Positions 41,031 to 54,343 of a stretch of 64,000 nt of DNA are shown piece after piece. Position 1 is the first letter of the stretch. Each line of letters begins with the position of its first letter. Location: contig OX442416.1 in assembly GCA_949361645.1 (NCBI GenBank), positions 15,638,674-15,702,673 of the forward strand, in the 5' to 3' direction. Below the pieces are notes generated by a model. It did no database searches and was not told the DNA's origin. It worked only from the letters and a program-made list of their open reading frames with translations. The DNA is from Spongilla lacustris. Taxonomy: Eukaryota; Porifera; Demospongiae; Spongillida; Spongillidae. Both the position numbers and the translations under genes were made by a program.

Positions 41031-42574
41031 AGCTATACCTGTAATGCCAAACTGTATGCATATGGTGAGCCATCTTGAAGGCTATTGTGCCAAGCCATAG
41101 TAGTATCAGTGGTAAGGTAATTCCAATATGCGGTATCATGATATTGAAAATGTCAGTTTGGATTAAACACTATTGAATCAAGTGAATAACAAGGTTCAGT
41201 TTAGTAATTTGAGACAATACACTACAGCGAAACCATTGCATTGAGACGGTAACGTCTCATCACGTGACCTTACCCGTCTCTTGGATGTAGGCGGATACCG
41301 ATGAAATCAATCCCAACGGCCCGTGTGTGAACCGAGAGTGGACGGTAACGTCTTTCCCCCCCGTCGCTCTGTCACGTAATTATACGTTATATCCTGTCAC
41401 TCCGGGAAATCCACGGTTAAGGGCGGATCGCTTTGTACCGTGTCGTACCGTCAGTACGTACGGTTGGGTACCACTTCTACAGTACTTTCTATCCATGCAG
41501 CTTTTACGTACACCATCCCATTCACTTCTCAGAGGTAGTTTTCAAAAAGCCATATACAAATACAAATGCATGTACAAAAGGAAGAGCAAGCGTTTTGTTG
41601 GGTCTCATTCATTACGCAAAGAGCCGGATGCCGTCCTGCTGAAAGATATATAGCATCAATAATGAATGGCCACAGATTTACTTGCTTACATTTGCCCGAT
41701 ATTGATCATCTGCGTGCGATGACACTGGCGAGCCACTCACATCATCAAACCTTCATCTTGTGTAAAATGTAACAGATGAGAATAAAGTGACCCTTGTACA
41801 TACCTCATTGTACTCCAAAGCCAAAACAAGTAAAGCGTGGCTGGGCCGGTAGCCTGGGTAGAGGACATGAAACACGTACCATTGCAATAATACGTCACAC
41901 CTGCTTAAAAAGGCATATGTGCCGGTTCGTGTTACAACCTATATTCCTGTAGATGGAAGGAAGGTGCACGTGGTTGTGATATCTTCGACACCCCCAAAAA
42001 TGGTGCTTACGCTCAATTTACTTAGGCAGCACTCATGTCTCATCACTCTCATGGGATCAGTATCACAGCAATTCAAGCGTCCGCTCGCGGGTCATTGCAA
42101 ATATCGGATTCAGTCACGCATCCGTGTAGATAACGAAACGTGCATACACGATCACCGGAATGATGAAACAGCACCGTCCGAATCTGTACGAGAATTTCAT
42201 TAACCGATACCGATTACCCGGGCTAATCTAAATATTCGTGCCAGGCCGTAGAATATTTTCGTAAGAGATACGAACTTGAGATGTTAACAAATGCAGAAGC
42301 AAAATTTGTAGTGGCAAGTTTCTTTCTACCATTAGTACAGTATCTTCTATGTATTATAAGACCTGTGCTTTGTTGCAATCCCTACTTTGTATACAAATTC
42401 ATCGGCTCCGATGCAAAGACAGGACTTTCGTATTTTCAGTCCTAATTCAAATATATATTATCTCTGTTCAAAGTAAGAGTTCTTTTCTTATGTATCTTTT
42501 TACAAATGTCCTTGTGTTACGCTAGAGCTAGAAATATGATAAACAGCAGCTGACCAAGGCAAAGTTTGGAGTGA
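41031..42574. other. Intergenic, no supported gene
   Basis: Frames of 94-108 codons at 41327-41653 and 41919-42203 lack domains and splice context. Nothing else was seen. Confidence 0.4.
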
Positions 42575-43514
42575 GTTCTAATTATTGCACGCGCATACTA
42601 TATTCTGTTTGAATACGCCTTTATCTATAGGAGCAGCTTCTTTTTGACCCATTCACGTATTTTGTAGGCCACTAATGAAGCTTTACTGCATTACAAGGTA
42701 TGTTTTAACTTTGCTCACACAAGTTTCATATATATCCCATACACCTACAATTACTTTTGGACTGTTTCATGCGTTTAGCTTATGTAATGGATGATGCAGC
42801 TTGTTTGAATATAGTTTGTGTAGTTTGCTAGGTGAATCTAGATGACATCATGTTGAGAGTTGTTGACAGTTGTATGGTGGGAGTCGTACTGTGGTGATGT
42901 GATGAAAAGTGGAGGTACTGGGGTGATGGTGGGTGGGGAGAGGGTGAAATAGTGATGTACATGTAGAACACAGTTGTGGTTGGGTGATGGAGGGGTATAG
43001 TGGTGATGGAGGTATCATGGTGGGTGGAGGTTACAGTGTTGATGGTAGGTGAGGGTACAGTTGTGATGGATGGGTGGAGAGATGATGGTGAAAGGGGAAG
43101 GGTACAGTGGTGGCGTTGGAACAGATGGTGATTTGCTAGATGTATAGAGTAATAAGATTTTATGTAGACTAAGTGGTGGGAAATTGTAGGTGGTATGTAT
43201 AGGCTTTGGGAAATTTATTTTACATGGTGTGTGGACTTTAGAATGTTATGTGTGCCTGTGTGATAGTGCTTATGGGGTGATGAGTGCCTCTCTGTGATAT
43301 GTGTGATACATGTATAGGCATAGAGTACATGTATGTGTGGGCTGAGGGGCTCAACCCCCCTCTCTCCCTCCCCATCCGCGTACTTAATTTCATTGACCCA
43401 TTCCTACGCTCCAGTGGCATGTAACTCTGCAGTAGTGTAACAAGGGTACTTCCCCATATTAGAATGTTTGGCCAAACGCGAGGGGCCTTCCTTCCACCTG
43501 CCTCACCCCCTTTA
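42575..43514. repeat. 0.9-kb tandem duplication, unit 1
   Basis: Starts AGTTCTAATTATTGCACG and ends CCTCACCCCCTTTAG, with period 940 bp. Shared blocks include TTTGACCCATTCACGTATTT, CCTACAATTACTTTTGG and a degenerate GGTGATGG stretch. Confidence 0.85.
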
Positions 43515-44388
43515 GTTCTAATTATTGCACGCATACTCTATATTACGCCTTTATCTGTAGGAGCAGCTTATTTTGACCCATTCACGTATTTTCTAGGCCA
43601 CTAATGAAGCTTTACTGCATTTCAAGTTTTGTTTTAACTTTGCTCACACAAGCTTCATATACATGTATATCCCCACACACCTACAATTACTTTTGGTGGA
43701 CGGGTGGACTGTTTCATGTGTTTAGCATATGTAATGGGTGATGCAGCTTGTTTGAGTATAGTTTGCGTTGTGTGCTAGTTGATTTTGAGAGTTGTTGGCA
43801 GTTGGATGCTCGGTGGATGGAGGGGTACTGTGGTGATGTGATGAAAAATGGAGGTCTGGGGTGATGGTGGGTGGGGAGAAGATGTAGAACACAGTGGTGA
43901 TTGGGTACATGGTGATGGAGGTATAGTGGTGATGGAGGTATAGTGGTGATGGAGGTATAGTGATGATGGAGGTAGAGTGGTGGGTGGGTTGTTGTGATGG
44001 AGGGTGGGGGAGGGATGATGGTGAAAGAGGAAGTGTACAGTGGTGATGTAGGAACACGATGGAGATGTATGGGATGTGTGGTGTAATAAGAATGTATGTA
44101 GACTAAGTGGTAGGTGGTATGTATTGATGTTGGGATGTGTGGACTTTAATGTTTATTTGTGTACCTGTGTGATATGTGCTTGTTGGGTGATGAGTGCCTC
44201 TATACATGTATGTGATATGCGCCTCTGTGTGATACATAGTAGAGTGTGTGTGGGCTCAGCTCAATCCCCTCACTCCCTCCCCCGCGTACTTATAAAAAAT
44301 GTAACTGACCCGTCCCTACACTCCAGTGCATGTAACACTGCAGTAATGTAACAAGGGGCCTTCCTTCCGCACGCCTCACCCCCTTTAG
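43515..44388. repeat. 0.9-kb tandem duplication, unit 2
   Basis: Second copy of 42575-43514. It differs by substitutions and short indels, several of which are gains or losses of TACATGTA-type sequence. Confidence 0.85.
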
Positions 44389-44418
44389 TCGTACTTATTC
44401 AAGGGTTTACTACAGCAT

Positions 44419-44420
<2 letters not shown>

Positions 44421-44450
<30 letters not shown>
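44421..44450. repeat. (CA)n microsatellite
   Basis: About 15 CA units. Confidence 0.95.
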
Positions 44451-44451
<1 letters not shown>

Positions 44452-44477
44452 AAGCTACATTGTAAATGAAACTATGC

Positions 44478-44880
44478 CTACCCCTATTCCTACTACTACC
44501 CTACTCCTCCCCTTACCTACCACTACCCCTACTCCTCCCCTTACCTACCACTACCCCTACTCCTCCCCTTACCTACCACTACCCTACTCCTCCCCTTGCC
44601 TACCACTACCCCTGCTCCTCCCCTTATCTACCACTACCCCTACTCCTCCCCTTGCCTACCACTACCCCTGCTCCTCCCCTTACCTACCACTACCCCTACT
44701 CCTCCCCTTGCCTACCACTACCCCTACTCCTCCCCATGCCTACCACTACCCCTGCTCCTCCCCTTACCTACCACTACCCCTACTCCTCCCCTTGCCTACC
44801 ACTACCCCTACTCCTCCCCATACCTACCACTACCCCTACTCCTCCCCTTACCTACCACTACCCCTACTCCTCCCCTTACG
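44478..44880. repeat. 28-bp C-rich minisatellite
   Basis: About 14 copies of a 28-bp unit with CTACCACTACCCCTACTCCT. All three plus frames stay open; none is a gene. Confidence 0.92.
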
Positions 44881-47800
44881 TATTACTATGGTGCTTGTGG
44901 CGGCATGTAATGTGCACTTATTGTATCATGTATTCATATGTGTGATGTGTGCTTGTGTATGTGATTGTGTGCAACATTACTAGAAGTGCTTTGGTCATCC
45001 GTCACGACAGGTTGGAGCTGAACATGTCTACAGGGATGAAGGATCACACAAACTAAAACTGATTTGAATATTTTCTGCATTCTTGTAAAGGTGCTTTTAA
45101 AATGAATCAATTTCAAGGCTTATACAATGTTTTATTGCACACATGTGTACTGAGCTATTGACATGCATGGTACAAGCAACATGCTGTACATTAAGCCAGT
45201 CAGGGTGTATGAAGAACACTGTATGTTGGGACAAAGCCCCTTTTCAGGCCAGAACTTTAGGTATTTGTTGTGATCCTCTTGGAGAGAGGTATCCACAGAT
45301 GGAATGCAGAAACTGACTCACACATCTACATTTACATTCCACACACACACACACACACACCTAATCATATTCATGCTTTCAAGGTCAGCCCTTACAATGC
45401 AAGCAGCTGCTATCCTATGTCCAGATATGTCAACAAGCCATAAATGGAAGATATCTGGTTTATATAAGCACATTCATCAGAAATGGTTCCTATTCTGATC
45501 TGGAATGAGACTTTAAAACTCAAAACCTTTTACATTTTTCTGACAAAATGGACGCTCGGACAGTAAAACGCACAGAAGCTAATGCATATTATCCTACCAC
45601 TTTTATATAATAAGCAAAAAATGTGTGTGCTCCACCACCTTTCCGCCCCTCCATCCTTATACCTGACCAAGCTCAATTCCATGGATGTGTGTATACACAC
45701 TACTAGTACTGCTGTTAGTCAGAACAGTGATCTCTCATCTGGCATCACAGCTTGCCACTCTTACATGCAGACCCTTTTGGCTGTACTTGCAGACATCTAT
45801 GGCAGGCTCAACCTCCATCTAGTGAGGGCCAATGCCACAGCCATTCTCTATTTTGATTTAACTACAGGCTACATGTGTATTTTTAAGATTGTACCCATAT
45901 CATGTGTACATTGAGTATTGTATTATGCATTCAAATATTCATAATGAAAAACACAACAATAATGCTTGATGCATTGCACATTTAATACATTTAACTCATA
46001 TTAATCTTTTTTATGTTTGCAAATGGATTTGTAAACTAATATGAAATGCATGTGAGAAATAATGTAAGGAATGCTTTGACATTGTAGCAACTGAGAGGAT
46101 TGTACCTTGTGGTGTTGCAATGGAACGGATCCTTACAACATATACAATTTTTAATATCTATTCTATCCTGGTGTGATTAATGACACATCAGCAAATTAAA
46201 ACTGATATCAGTCATACATTACTTATAGACGTAAAAAAAAAACTGTTTAATAGTAACTGATCCTATGAAATAATTTTTTTTTTAATACAGTTACAGTAGG
46301 TATGTATCGTCAGTATATATAACTCATACACATGCAGGGGTTCTGTATTATATAAAAGTACATAAATGCATATGCTAACGATACCTAATTAATAATGCGT
46401 TACCAGTAAATGAAACGAATAACACTACTCAGTTAGCAACCTACATCATGCTCTTTGCCGACATATAAAGGATGGCATTTAATGAAGTGATTATCATTTT
46501 AATGTTCAATTACACAGTTGTTGTACAGAGGATTTTAAAACCCTTTATAGAATCAAAACTTGATTTGACGCGTCCGCTGCTAAGAATACAGCCTTATTAA
46601 TTGGAACACTGATCCATATACATACATGTGTGTACATGCATATGTAAGGATGCAGTATCGGGCATTATAACAAATGAAACAACTGTAAGATATATACATA
46701 AACATTTCCCGGAGTCACTTTCCCTTGCATTGCACTAAATTTTAGTAGTATATAAATATGCAATCGATTAATAATATACAATGATGGGCGTGGCACAATA
46801 ACAAATTTAGAGAGTGGATATCCACGAATATGATCATGCATGATATGATGATCATGCATATGTTGCACAACGGCCATGGGCATGGCGTTGCATTGTTTGG
46901 ACGAGAGATCAATATATGCAATACGGTTATCACGCCTTTTACGGGTGAAGGGAGGGTGTGAAGCAATGCATGCTACCTTTTCGACGTCGTGTGACCTTTC
47001 CAGTTACAGTGTGACCGCTAATACAATTGATTGGTTTATAGTTGTTACATGTACGCATATACTGTATGTACATGCTGAAAGTTAATTGAATTATGTATTA
47101 AATTACCCAATGACCAATTCACGTGACTGAGATATTTGGCGGTTCTAAAGTAAAGGGGGTGGTAATATGGCGCATTTGAGCCGGCAGGAATTCAGCGACG
47201 TATAAAATATCCACAGGAAAAAAAGTTTCAAATACATTGGTTCATATGCCTTACTTTTCAACAAATTAGCGAGATAGTATTTTTAATACAACATAATAAT
47301 ATCGATTATACCGGCAGTATTTGGCAAATACAACACATTTCTACGAAGATACTCATTAGGTTCTACGGTTGCCCGATTGCTCATTAAAAAGTGATGCATT
47401 CGCGTTGAATAGTGGAGTAAACTGCTAAATACAACAAATTGCACGATGAATCACGCGAGCATAAATCATGGTTGAACTTAACCCTCTAAGAGCTCTGTTA
47501 GGACTCTGATCTAAATGCTCGTAATGTCTCAGGTACATTCGAGAACATTTCGTACAGTTTGAAGGATTTTAACTCTTTATAACCTAGTGTTGGATACGAG
47601 TACTCTGGGGACGTTGGGTCCCCAGACTAACCTAGAATCATGTAACCGAAATGATGCAGCTGGTCGTCGAGCTTATCAGTTTCTAATTGTCTTCGTTTTC
47701 TGTTTTTACTCATATGCAGAGCGGTTTTTTTTTTTCCAAATGGATGATGTTAATGTGATTTTGCCGGGGGTACATGTACTTCAATTTTACCGCCGCCCCC

Positions 47801-48274
47801 CCCCCCCCTTTTTTTGCCCTAAACCTAATCGCTAAGTGACACTAACCCAGCGGCTTCGCTTGAATCCAGCTTATGGATGCCCGCTACTCACGATACTTAG
47901 TAGTGCACGTGGGTGAAGGTAGGTGTTAGGTCGTATCTGTGTAATGCACACACACACGCATACATAAACACACACGCACGTATAGAAACAGCTGGCCTAC
48001 TACGCTACGTAGTCCATGTCTAATATTATTTTTTGTAAAATTATTATTCATAATTTCAAATGCATGAATACAACAAAGCATAATATCAAATGTACACACA
48101 GAACCAGGCCTTATAGCCAAGTTAAACTGGACAGGATGGCTCTACAGTTGGCTCGCACTAAGGCTAGGCATAGGCGGCTGTATACTCCAAAGATGGTCTT
48201 GCATGGGTTGGCTAAAAATGGTAGAAAGGTGAAGCTGCCACAGTTCTTCACCCTTCTGGTCATTGTTGGTGTTC
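44881..48274. other. 3.4 kb without a supported gene
   Basis: No domain, splice chain or element ends were recognised. A 110-codon frame at 45582-45914 is unassigned. (CA)n occurs near 45344, a poly-C/poly-T run near 47796, and a lone 87-codon frame at 48016-48279 sits against the minisatellite. Confidence 0.45.
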
Positions 48275-51200
48275 TGTGATAATGGAGAGGGGACAGTGCA
48301 TGGTGATGGAGAGGTAGTGACGGAGACAGAACAGTGCGTGGTGATGGAGAGGAAACAGTTGGTGGTGATGGGGAGGGAAGAGTGGGGGTGATGGAGAGGG
48401 AACAGTGGGTGGTGATGGAGAGGGAACAGTGGGTGGTGATGGAGAGGGAACAGTGCGTGACGATGGAAAGGAAGTGGCCGGGCGGTGATGGGGAGAGATG
48501 AGTGGGAGTGATGGAGAGGGATAAGTGGATGGTGATGGTGACAGAGGGAAAAGTGGGTGGCGATGGAGAGGTAACAGTGGGTGACGATGGAGAGGAAGTG
48601 GCCGGGTGGTGATGTGGAGAGGAGAGAGGGAAGAGTGGGGGTGATGGAGAGGGAACAGTGGGTGGTGATGGAGACATAAGGAACAGTGGGTGGTGATGGA
48701 GAGGGAATAGTGGGTGGTGATGGAGAGGGAATAGTGGGTGGTGATGGAGAGGGAACAGTGGGCGGTGATGGAGAGGGAATAGTGGGTGGTGATGGAGACA
48801 GAAGGAACAGTGGGTGGTGATGGAGAGGGAACAGTGGGTGGTGATGGAGAGGGAATAGTGGGTGGTGATGGAGAGGGAACAGTGAGCGGTGATGGAGAGG
48901 GAACAGTGGGTGGTGATGGAGAGGGAATAGTGGGTGGTGATGGAGAGGGAACAGTGGGCGGTGATGGAGAGGGAACAGTGGGTGGTGATGGAGACAGAAG
49001 GAACAGTGGGTGGTGATGGAGACAGAAGGAACAGTGGGTGGTGATGGAGACAGAAGGAACAGTGGGTGGTGATGGAGACAGAAGGAACAGTGGGTGGTGA
49101 TGGAGAGGGAACAGTGGGTGGTGATGGAGACAGAAGGAACAGTGGGTGGTGATGGAGACAGAAGGAACAGTGGGTGGTGATGGAGAGGGAATAGTGGGTG
49201 GTGATGGGGAGGGAACAGTGGGCGGTGATGGAGAGGGAACAGTGGGTGGTGATGGAGACAGAAGGAACAGTGGGTGGTGATGTGGAGGGAACAGTGGGTG
49301 GTGATGGGGAGGGAACAGTGGGCGGTGATGGAGAGGGAACAGTGGGTGGTGATGGAGACAGAAGGAACAGTGGATGGTGATGGAGAGGGAACAGTGGGCG
49401 GTGATGGAGACAGAGGGAACAGTGGGTGGTGATGGAGAGGGAACAGTGGATGGTGATGGAGAGGGAATAGTGGGTGGTGATGGAGAGGGAACAGTGGGTG
49501 GTGATGGAGAGGGAACAGTGGGTGGTGATGGAGAGGGAACAGTGGGCGGTGATGGAGAGGGAACAGTGGGCGGTGATGGAGAGGGAACAGTGGATGGTGA
49601 TGGAGAGGGAACAGTGGGCGGTGATGGAGAGGGAACAGTGGATGGTGATGGAGAGGGAACAGTGGGCGGTGATGGAGACAGAGGGAACAGTGGGTGGTGA
49701 TGAGGAGAGAAGAGTGGGTGGTGATGGAGAGGGAACAGTGGATGGTGATGGAGAGGGAACAGTGGATGGTGATGGAGAGGGAACAGTGGGCGGTGATGGA
49801 GACAGAGGGAACAGTGGGTGGTGATGGGGAGAGAAGAGTGGGTGGTGATGGAGAGGGAACAGTGGGTGGTGATGGAGAGGGAACAGTGGGTGGTGATGCA
49901 GAGGGAACAGTGGGCGGTGATGAGGAGAGAAGAGTGGGTGGTGATGGAGAGGGAACAGTGGGCGGTGATGGAGAGGGAATAGTGGGTGGTGATGGAGACA
50001 GAGGGAATAGTGGGTGGTGATGGAGAGGGAACAGTGGGGGGTGATGGAGACAGAGGGAACAGTGGGTGGTGATGGAGAGGGAATAGTGGGCGGTGATGGA
50101 GAGGGAACAGTGGGTGGTGATGGAGAGGGAACAGTGGGCGGTGATGGAGAGGGAATAGTGGGTGGTGATGGAGAGGGAACAGTGGGCGGTGATGGAGAGG
50201 GAACAGTGGGTGGTGATGGAGAGGGAATAGTGGGTGGTGATGGAGAGGGAACAGTGGGTGGTGATGGAGAGGGAACAGTGGGTGGTGATGGAGAGGGAAC
50301 AGTGGGCGGTGATGGAGAGGGAATAGTGGGTGGTGATGGAGAGGGAACAGTGGGCGGTGATGGAGAGGGAACAGTGGGTGGTGATGGAGAGGGAACAGTG
50401 GGTGGTGATGGAGAGGGAACAGTGGGTGGTGATGGAGAGGGAACAGTGGGCGGTGATGGAGAGGGAACAGTGGGTGGTGATGGAGAGGGAACAGTGGGCG
50501 GTGATGGAGAGGGAACAGTGGGTGGTGATGGAGAGGGATTAGTGGGTGGTGATGGAGAGGGAACAGTGGGTGGTGATGGAGAGGGAACAGTGGGTGGTGA
50601 TGGAGAGGGAACAGTGGGTGGTGATGGAGAGGGAACAGTGGGCGGTGATGGAGAGGGAACAGTGGGTGGTGATGGAGAGGGAATAGTGGGTGGTGATGGA
50701 GAGGGAACAGTGGGTGGTGATGGAGAGGGAATAGTGGGTGGTGATGGAGAGGGAATAGTGGGTGGTGATGGAGAGGGAACAGTGGGCGGTGATGGAGAGG
50801 GAACAGTGGGCGGTGATGGAGAGGGAATAGTGGGTGGTGATGGAGAGGGAATAGTCGGTGGTGATGGAGAGGGAATAGTGGGTGGTGATGGAGAGGGAAT
50901 AGTGGGTGGTGATGGAGAGGGAACAGTGGGTGGTGATGGAGAGGGAATAGTGGGTGGTGATGGAGAGGGAACAGTGGGTGGTGATGGAGAGGGAACAGTG
51001 GGTGGTGATGGAGAGGGAACAGTGGGTGGTGATGGAGAGGGAACAGTGGGCGGTGATGGAGAGGGAATAGTGGGTGGTGATGGAGAGGGAACAGTGGGTG
51101 ATGATGGAGACAGAGGGAATAGTGGGTGGTGATGGAGAGGGAACAGTGGGCGGTGATGGAGAGGGAACAGTGGGTGGTGATGGAGAGGGAATAGTGGGTG

Positions 51201-53575
51201 GTGATGGAAAGGAAAGAGTTGGTGGTGATGGAGAGGGAACAGTGGGTGGTGATGTGGAGTGAACAGTGCGTAGTGATGGAGACAGAGGGAATAGTGGGTG
51301 GTGATGGAGAGGGAACAGTGGGTGGTGATGGAGACAGAGGGAACAGTGGGTGGTGATGGAGAGGGAACAGTGGGTGGTGATGGAGAGGGAATAGTGGGTG
51401 GTGATGGAGAGAGATTAGTGGGTGACGATGGAGAGGAAGTGGCCGGGTGGTGATAGAGAGGGAACAGTGGATGGTGATGGAGAGGGAACAGTGGGTGGTG
51501 ATGGAGAGGGAACAGTGGGTGGTGATGGAGAGGGAACAGTGGGCGGTGATGGAGAGGGAACAGTGGGCGGTGATGGAGAGGGAACAGTGGGCGGTGATGG
51601 AGAGGGAACAGTGGGTGGTGATGGAGAGGGAACAGTGGGTGGTGATGGAGACAGAGGGAACAGTGGGTGGTGATGGAGAGGGAATAGTGGGTGGTGATGG
51701 AGAGGGAATAGTGGGTGGTGATGGAGAGGGAACAGTGGGTGGTGATGGAGAGGAAGTGGCCGGGTGGTGATGGAGAGGGAACAGTGGATGGTGGTGGAGA
51801 GGGAAGAGTGGGGGTGATGGAGAGGGAACAGTGGGCGGTGATGGAGACAGAGGGAACAGTGGGTGGTGATGGGGAGAGAAGAGTGGGTGGTGATGAGTGG
51901 GTGGTGATGGAGAGGGAACAGTGGGTGGTGATGGAGAGGGAATAGTGGGTGGTGATGGAGACAGAGGGAACAGTGGGTGGTGATGGAAAGGAAAGAGTTG
52001 GTGGTGATGGAGAGAGAACAGTGGGCGGTGATGGAGAGGGAACAGTGGGCGGTGATGGAGACAGAGGGAACAGTGGGTGGTGATGAGGAGAGAAGAGTGG
52101 GTGGTGATGGAGAGGGAATAGTGGGTGGTGATGGAGAGGGAACAGTGGGTGGTGATGGAAAGGAAAGAGTTGGTGGTGATGGAGAGAGAACAGTGGGCAG
52201 TGATGGAGAGGGAACAGTGGGCGGTGATGGAGACAGAGGGAACAGTGGATGGTGATGTGGAGGGAACAGTGGGAGGTGATGGAGAGGGAACAGTGGGTGG
52301 TGATGGAGACAGAGGGAACAGTGGGAGGTGATGGAGACAGAGGGAACAGTGGGTAGTGATGGAGAGGGAACAGTGGGTGGTGATGGAGAGGGAATAGTGG
52401 GTGGTGATGGAGACAGAGGGAACAGTGGGTGGCGATGGGGAGAGAAGGGTGGGTGGTGATGAGGAGAGAAGAGTGGATGGTGATGGAGAGGGAACAGTGG
52501 GTGGTGATGGAGAGGGAACAGTGGGTGGTGATGGAGAGGGAATAGTGGGTGGTGATGGAGACAGAGGGAACAGTGGGTAGTGATGGAGAGGGAACAGTGG
52601 GTGGTGATGGAGAGGGAATAGTGGGTGGTGATGGAGACAGAGGGAACAGTGGGTGGCGATGGGGAGAGAAGGGTGGGTGGTGATGAGGAGAGAAGAGTGG
52701 ATGGTGATGGAGAGGGAACAGTGGGTGGTGATGGAGAGGGAACAGTGGGTGGTGATGGAGAGGGAATAGTGGGTGGTGATGGAGACAGAGGGAACAGTGG
52801 GTGGCGATGGGGAGAGAAGGGTGGGTGGTGATGAGGAGAGAAGAGTGGGTGGTGATGGAGAGGGAACAGTGGGTGGTGATGGAGAGGGAACAGTGGGTGG
52901 TGATGGAGAGGGAATAGTGGGTGACGATGGAGAGGAAGTGGCCGGGTGGTGATGGAGAGGGAACAGTGGGTGGTGATGGGGAGGGAACAGTGGGCGGTGA
53001 TGGAGAGGGAACAGTGGGTGGTGATGGAGACAGAGGGAACAGTGGGTGGCGATGGAGAGGGAATAGTGGGTGGTGATGGAGACAGAGGGAACAGTGGGTG
53101 GCGATGGAGAGGGAATAGTGGGTGGTGATGGAGAGGGAACAGTGGGTGGCGATGGGGAGGGAACAGTGGGTGGTGATGGAGACAGAGGGAACAGTGGGTG
53201 GCGATGGGGAGAGAAGGGTGGGTGGTGATGAGGAGAGAAGAGTGGATGGTGATGGAGAGGGAACAGTGGGCGGTGATGGAGAGGGAATAGTGGGTAGCGA
53301 TGGAGAGTGAACAGTGGGCGGTGATGGAAAGGGAACAGTGGGTGGTGATGGAGAGGGAATAGTGGGCGGTGATGGAGAGGGAACAGTGGGTAGCGATGGA
53401 GAGTGAACAGTGGGTGGTGATGGTGAGGGAATAGTGGGTGGTGATGGAGAGGGAACAGTGGGTGGTGATGGAGAGGGAACAGTGGGTAGCGATGGAGAGT
53501 GAACAGTGGGTGGTGATGGTGAGGGAATAGTGGGTGGTGATGGAGACAGAGTGAACAGTGGGTGGGGAACAGTGG
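48275..53575. repeat. 5.3-kb minisatellite (24-bp and 28-bp units)
   Basis: The basic unit is 24 bp (GGTGGTGATGGAGAGGG plus AACAGTG). A 28-bp variant carries an extra ACAG (GGAGACAGAGGG). A 24-bp variant with GGGGAGAGAAGGGTG also occurs. From about 50090 to 51100 the 24-bp units run almost unbroken. Toward both ends variants alternate, and near 52430-53260 a higher-order pattern recurs with steps of 224 and 148 bp. These equal sums of 24s and 28s (148 = 5x24+28). The stop-free minus-strand frames of up to 1963 codons are by-products. Confidence 0.97.
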
Positions 53576-53579
53576 GTGG

Positions 53580-54010
53580 TGCAATGGCTTGTGACAGAAA
53601 TGGCACTTGTACTGAGATGATTGTGACAGAGGTGACACTTGTGACAGTGCTCAATGGCTTGTGACAGAGGTGGTACCTGTGATGGAGATGGCTTGTGAAA
53701 TGCAGGGTACATGCTCTTATAATGGAGTTGTTTGTGACAGGTGACACTTGTGACAAAGATGGCTTGTGAAAGAGATGACACTTGTAATGGCATTGGCTTG
53801 TGGCTTGTGACAGAGTTGACATTTGAGATGGAGATGGCATGTGACAGAGGTGATGACTGTGATAGAGATAGCTTATAACAGAGGTGACACTTATGACAGC
53901 TATGGCTTGTGACAGAGATGACACGTGCACGAAGATGGGTTGTGACAGAGATGACATTGTGACAGCAATGGCTTGTGATAGAGATGACACGTGACAGATC
54001 ATCTATGAGG
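53580..54010. repeat. Degenerate repeat (GGCTTGTGACAGAGATGACA)
   Basis: Roughly 28-60-bp spaced copies of GCTTGTGACAGAG-type and GACACTTGTGA-type motifs adjoin the 24-bp array. It may be an older decayed satellite. Confidence 0.75.
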
Positions 54011-54343
54011 AAGACTACATGCACTTATGACAGATGACAGGAACAGTACCTTTGTGCCAACCCTTGTGAGAGAGAAGACAGGAACAGTTCCTTAATTTGT
54101 AAAAGAGAGACATGAATAGTGCCCTTGCGAGATCTAGAGAGATGACAGTAACATTCATGCAACAATTCGGCCATGCTGCAATACTAGTACCGTGGCAATC
54201 GTCACGTGCCCATCAAGCTGTTATCTCGACCCGCAATTCAGCGCAAGCTGGACAGCACTCTTTGACGATGATATTGATTCACTCGTGATAAAATAACAAC
54301 GCGCTGAAATATCATTCTTGTTTACAACCTCGAAATTTCTTAG

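Noticed and set aside
41919..42203. 94-codon frame starting MPVRVTTYIPVDGRK
   Set aside because: Looks somewhat coding at the start, but has no partner exon, no domain and ends in low-similarity sequence.
46780..46865. ATGATCATGCAT palindromes as a possible regulatory cluster
   Set aside because: Short AT-rich palindromes are frequent in this genome and no gene is nearby.
48111..54002. Minus-strand open frames of 1963, 1792 and 869 codons (SPSPPTVPS / HHHPLFPL repeats)
   Set aside because: They lie over the 24/28-bp minisatellite, are open in several frames at once and encode only the translated repeat.
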